Shown in pieces: positions 62,024 through 64,000 of a stretch of DNA of 64,000 bases. The DNA is from Kutzneria kofuensis. GTDB taxonomy: Bacteria; Actinomycetota; Actinomycetes; Mycobacteriales; Pseudonocardiaceae. The DNA lies in contig NZ_JACHIR010000001.1 in assembly GCF_014203355.1 (NCBI RefSeq), positions 2,234,038 through 2,298,037 on the forward strand, written 5' to 3'. Under the pieces are notes generated by a model that was not told the DNA's origin, did not search any database, and was given only the letters and a program-made list of their open reading frames with translations. Both the position numbers and the translations under genes were made by a program. How positions within the stretch are numbered: position 1 is the first letter of the stretch; each line of letters opens with the position of its first letter.

Positions 62024-63320
62024 GCTGGTTGTACGGGGAGTCGGGCCGCACGCTGATCCGCTCCCCGACCAGCGTCCGAGCCTGCGCGGTGCGGCCCGCA
62101 CGAATGGCGGCCTCGACGAGCGTGCGCTGCATGACGTCTCGCTGGGCGTGACTGCCGCCAAATTCGTGCACGTAGCGGCGGATGGGCCAGAGCAGGTCGA
62201 CCGCCTCGGCATAACGGCCGCGACCGAATGCGAGCAGTGCTTCACAAACAGGTAGACCGACGCGGGCGGTCATGGCGACGTTGGTCGCTGGCCCAGCTTC
62301 GGCGACGTAGCGCTGACGGTCGGCGATGAGGTCGGCGGCGAGATTGTCCTCGCCGGCGCCGACGTAGGACATGACGGCGTGCATGTCGTTGAACGCGTTG
62401 AACGGGATCGTCATTCGCGGCGGCCAGGTCGCGGCGAGCTTGGCCCATCGGTCGCCGGCGTCCTCGCCGAGCAGGTGCAGCCGCCACATCAGGCTGGCGG
62501 CGTTGACGACCTCGGTGACGGTGGAGTCCTCGGTCGGCGCGAGCCGCTCGTCGTAGAGGTCGAGTGCCTCGCGGTAGCGGTTGGCTTCGAGCAGGAACAG
62601 GCAGTAGTGCCACCAAATGTGTACGCGAAGCAGGTTGCCCTGGTCCCAGTCGGCGCGCCGGCGGTCCAGCATGGCGATGCCGTCGTTGTAGCTGGCCCGC
62701 ATCTCGTGGGTGTGGCCGACGGCATGGACGCTCCAGACGTCCGCCGCATCCAGCTCCATCGCACGCAGGCCAGTCTGTTCGGCACGTTCCCAGTGCCCGC
62801 ACTCCTCCAGGCCGAAGGCGTACATGCCGAGAAGGTTGGCGTAGTGCGGATCGGCCGTGCCCCAGGCCGGCAGCGCACCACCGATGCGATCGCGCAACGA
62901 AATGGCGTTCCCTGTGAGGAAGTCGATCTGGTGGCCGACCGCGAGCGCCAAGGCATCGCGGGGCTGCTCCGCCGTCAAGTCGGCGAGCAGCGCTCCGGCG
63001 GCGTGCAGATCGCCGTCGAGCAGCTTGGCCGCAGCTTTGACGTGCAAGCGCTCGCCGTCGGTAAGGTCGCCGACACGTTGCCGGAATTCGCCGAACTTCG
63101 CCGCGACGGGCGGCACGTACTGCGGGTCGGTGCTGAGCACCGCCAGGTAAACGCGCATGGCATTGGCCGTGGGCTGCAGCGGGTCCTCGGTGACGACGCG
63201 CTCGGACCGTTCGCCGACGTCGGCGCGGAAGTGCAGCAACGAGTCGACGGCACCGTCCAACTCGTCGACCGCGGCGGCGGTTGCGGCGTGCACCGAAATT
63301 CCGTGCTGATCCTGGCGCAT
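61995..63320 (-). CDS. TPR-like (tetratricopeptide 38-type) protein
   Basis: A 441-residue helical protein starting at ATG 63318-63320 (MRQDQHGISVHAATAAAVDE). Helix-pair repeats include DPHYANLLGMYAFGLEECGH, WERAEQTGLRAMELDAADVW, SVHAVGHTHEMRASYNDGIA and NLLRVHIWWHYCLFLLEANR. The order matches tetratricopeptide repeat protein 38-type sequences, which occur in bacteria and animals and lack an established activity. The gene diverges from a decayed 2'-5' RNA ligase-like gene. Confidence 0.82.
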   Translation of the reverse strand: MRQDQHGISVHAATAAAVDELDGAVDSLLHFRADVGERSERVVTEDPLQPTANAMRVYLAVLSTDPQYVPPVAAKFGEFRQRVGDLTDGERLHVKAAAKLLDGDLHAAGALLADLTAEQPRDALALAVGHQIDFLTGNAISLRDRIGGALPAWGTADPHYANLLGMYAFGLEECGHWERAEQTGLRAMELDAADVWSVHAVGHTHEMRASYNDGIAMLDRRRADWDQGNLLRVHIWWHYCLFLLEANRYREALDLYDERLAPTEDSTVTEVVNAASLMWRLHLLGEDAGDRWAKLAATWPPRMTIPFNAFNDMHAVMSYVGAGEDNLAADLIADRQRYVAEAGPATNVAMTARVGLPVCEALLAFGRGRYAEAVDLLWPIRRYVHEFGGSHAQRDVMQRTLVEAAIRAGRTAQARTLVGERISVRPDSPYNQLKMRQLAGA

Positions 63321-63338
63321 TCTTCCGACAATACGGCC

Positions 63339-63691
63339 ATGACCTTGCCGCTCGGCGTCACTGGCGTGATCATTCCCGTGCTCGCGGCGGAGCCGCTCCT
63401 GGGCCGGCCGGGCGTGCCACCGCGCGTTGTCGAAGCTCACGCGGCGGGTCTGGGCGCGGTGGCCGGACCACCCCCTACGACGGCGAGTTCGGCGACGACG
63501 TCCAACCGCATCTGACCGTCGCGATGGACGTCTCCGACGAAATCCAGAACTTCGTCGAAAACGAGCTCGTCGGCGAACTCCCGGTCCACGACCGCCTTGA
63601 CGAGGCGTGACTGGTCTACTCCGACGGCGAGCGGTGGCGGCGCCGGGCGACCTTCTCGTTCGGCGCGCAGACGCCGAACGAGAACCGCTGA
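63339..63691 (+). pseudogene. Decayed 2'-5' RNA ligase-like (LigT) gene
   Basis: The N-terminus MTLPLGVTGVIIPVLAAEPL fits the family. The middle containing the first H-x-T motif is missing. In another frame PYDGEFGDDVQPHLTVAMDV gives the second H-x-T (HLTV). After LPVHDRLDEA an in-frame TGA interrupts, and LVYSDGERWRRRATFSFG follows. So there is at least one frameshift, an internal deletion and a stop. Intact relatives are RNA 2',3'-cyclic phosphodiesterases of about 170-190 residues. Confidence 0.6.
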
Positions 63692-63808
63692 GCGCCGGAG
63701 CCGGCGGCACAGGATGGTCGGGACCGGGGCCGATGTGGGCAGGATCGACGAGCCGGGAGTCGGTTAGCCGCCGGGTGGTCGGGATCGGTTGATCGAGAGC
63801 CGGACCGT

Positions 63809-64000
63809 TCAGAGCAGGCCGAGTTGGGCCGCTCGCACGCCGGCTTGAAAGCGGCTGCGGGCGTCGAGGCTGAGCATGGCGGCGGCCATGTCGTTGCGGA
63901 CGGTCCGGACACTGACGCCGACCTGGCGTGCGATGGCGTCGTCGGTGAGGCCGTCGGCCAGCAGGCGCAGGACCCTGTGGTGGCGGGGCGTTTGATCGGG
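63809..64000 (-). CDS. LuxR-type HTH regulator, C-terminus only in window
   Basis: The last 64 codons of a minus-strand gene that enters from the right edge. HHRVLRLLADGLTDDAIARQ and VGVSVRTVRNDMAAAM form a complete LuxR (GerE) helix-turn-helix, and LDARSRFQAGVRAAQLGLL ends the protein. The sensor part is beyond the window. The 117 bases between it and the LigT remnant contain no gene. Confidence 0.85.
   Translation of the reverse strand, partial: PDQTPRHHRVLRLLADGLTDDAIARQVGVSVRTVRNDMAAAMLSLDARSRFQAGVRAAQLGLL

Overview
The window is 64 kb of high-GC actinobacterial chromosome. Frequent GTG starts, densely overlapping genes (ATGA and GTGA junctions), SARP and LuxR regulator fragments, tandem PF04672 (DUF574) methyltransferases, an SsbB-EttA pair and an LldD2-like enzyme point to Actinomycetes, most likely a Pseudonocardiaceae-type genome (Kutzneria, Amycolatopsis or a relative). 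The genus is an inference. No intact mobile element, rRNA or CRISPR array was seen; there is one tRNA.

Layout. 1-5 kb: a cut-off helical-repeat gene, ettA, an ssbB-type gene, a DUF222 protein with a degenerate HNH tail, and an OmpR-type two-component system. 6.4-9 kb: a TetR regulator with a DrrAB-like ABC exporter. 9.2-13.7 kb: a CopD-CtaG fusion, then an MFS gene and a LacI gene diverging from a perfect 28-bp palindrome. 13.8-14.8 kb: tRNA-Arg(UCU) followed by decayed gene fragments. 14.8-19 kb: an MHS transporter coupled to a plant-like class II ketol-acid reductoisomerase, a SARP fragment and lldD. 19-24.7 kb: a SpoU methyltransferase, MgtC, an RsmC-like methyltransferase, an AlkZ-like protein, a WYL regulator and a SIS protein.

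24.7-32.3 kb is a cobalamin and cobalt locus. cobH diverges from a B12-riboswitch operon (cobM, cobJ, cobA, cbiM, cbiQ, a fused cbiX-cbiO) that ends in an unrecognised secreted-start membrane protein. 32.4-36.2 kb holds two DUF574 methyltransferases and a PAS-GGDEF-EAL protein. 36-43 kb holds MFS, membrane, Lrp, GntR, methyltransferase, P450 and TetR genes. 43-46 kb is a single-chain alpha-beta glycyl-tRNA synthetase.

46-54 kb carries a secreted PIG-L/lectin protein, a PEP-mutase-like and AhpD-like pair, a MocR regulator, a flavin reductase, an MpaB-type oxygenase and a secreted GH16 glucanase with a CebR-like operator. 54.4-59.3 kb is a compact gamma-glutamylation operon (glutamine synthetase-like, amidohydrolase, aldehyde dehydrogenase, SDR, FadR regulator), whose enzyme set best fits an amino alcohol such as ethanolamine. 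It diverges from a DAHP synthase gene controlled by an aromatic-codon leader peptide and attenuator. 60.6-64 kb has a 37-nt degenerate tandem array, GNAT, cupin and TPR genes, a decayed 2'-5' RNA ligase-like gene and the end of a LuxR regulator.

Most notable: the plant-like KARI, the CbiX-CbiO fusion with its unrecognised partner, the B12 leader ORF, the aromatic attenuator, and five degenerate repeat tracts at gene ends.
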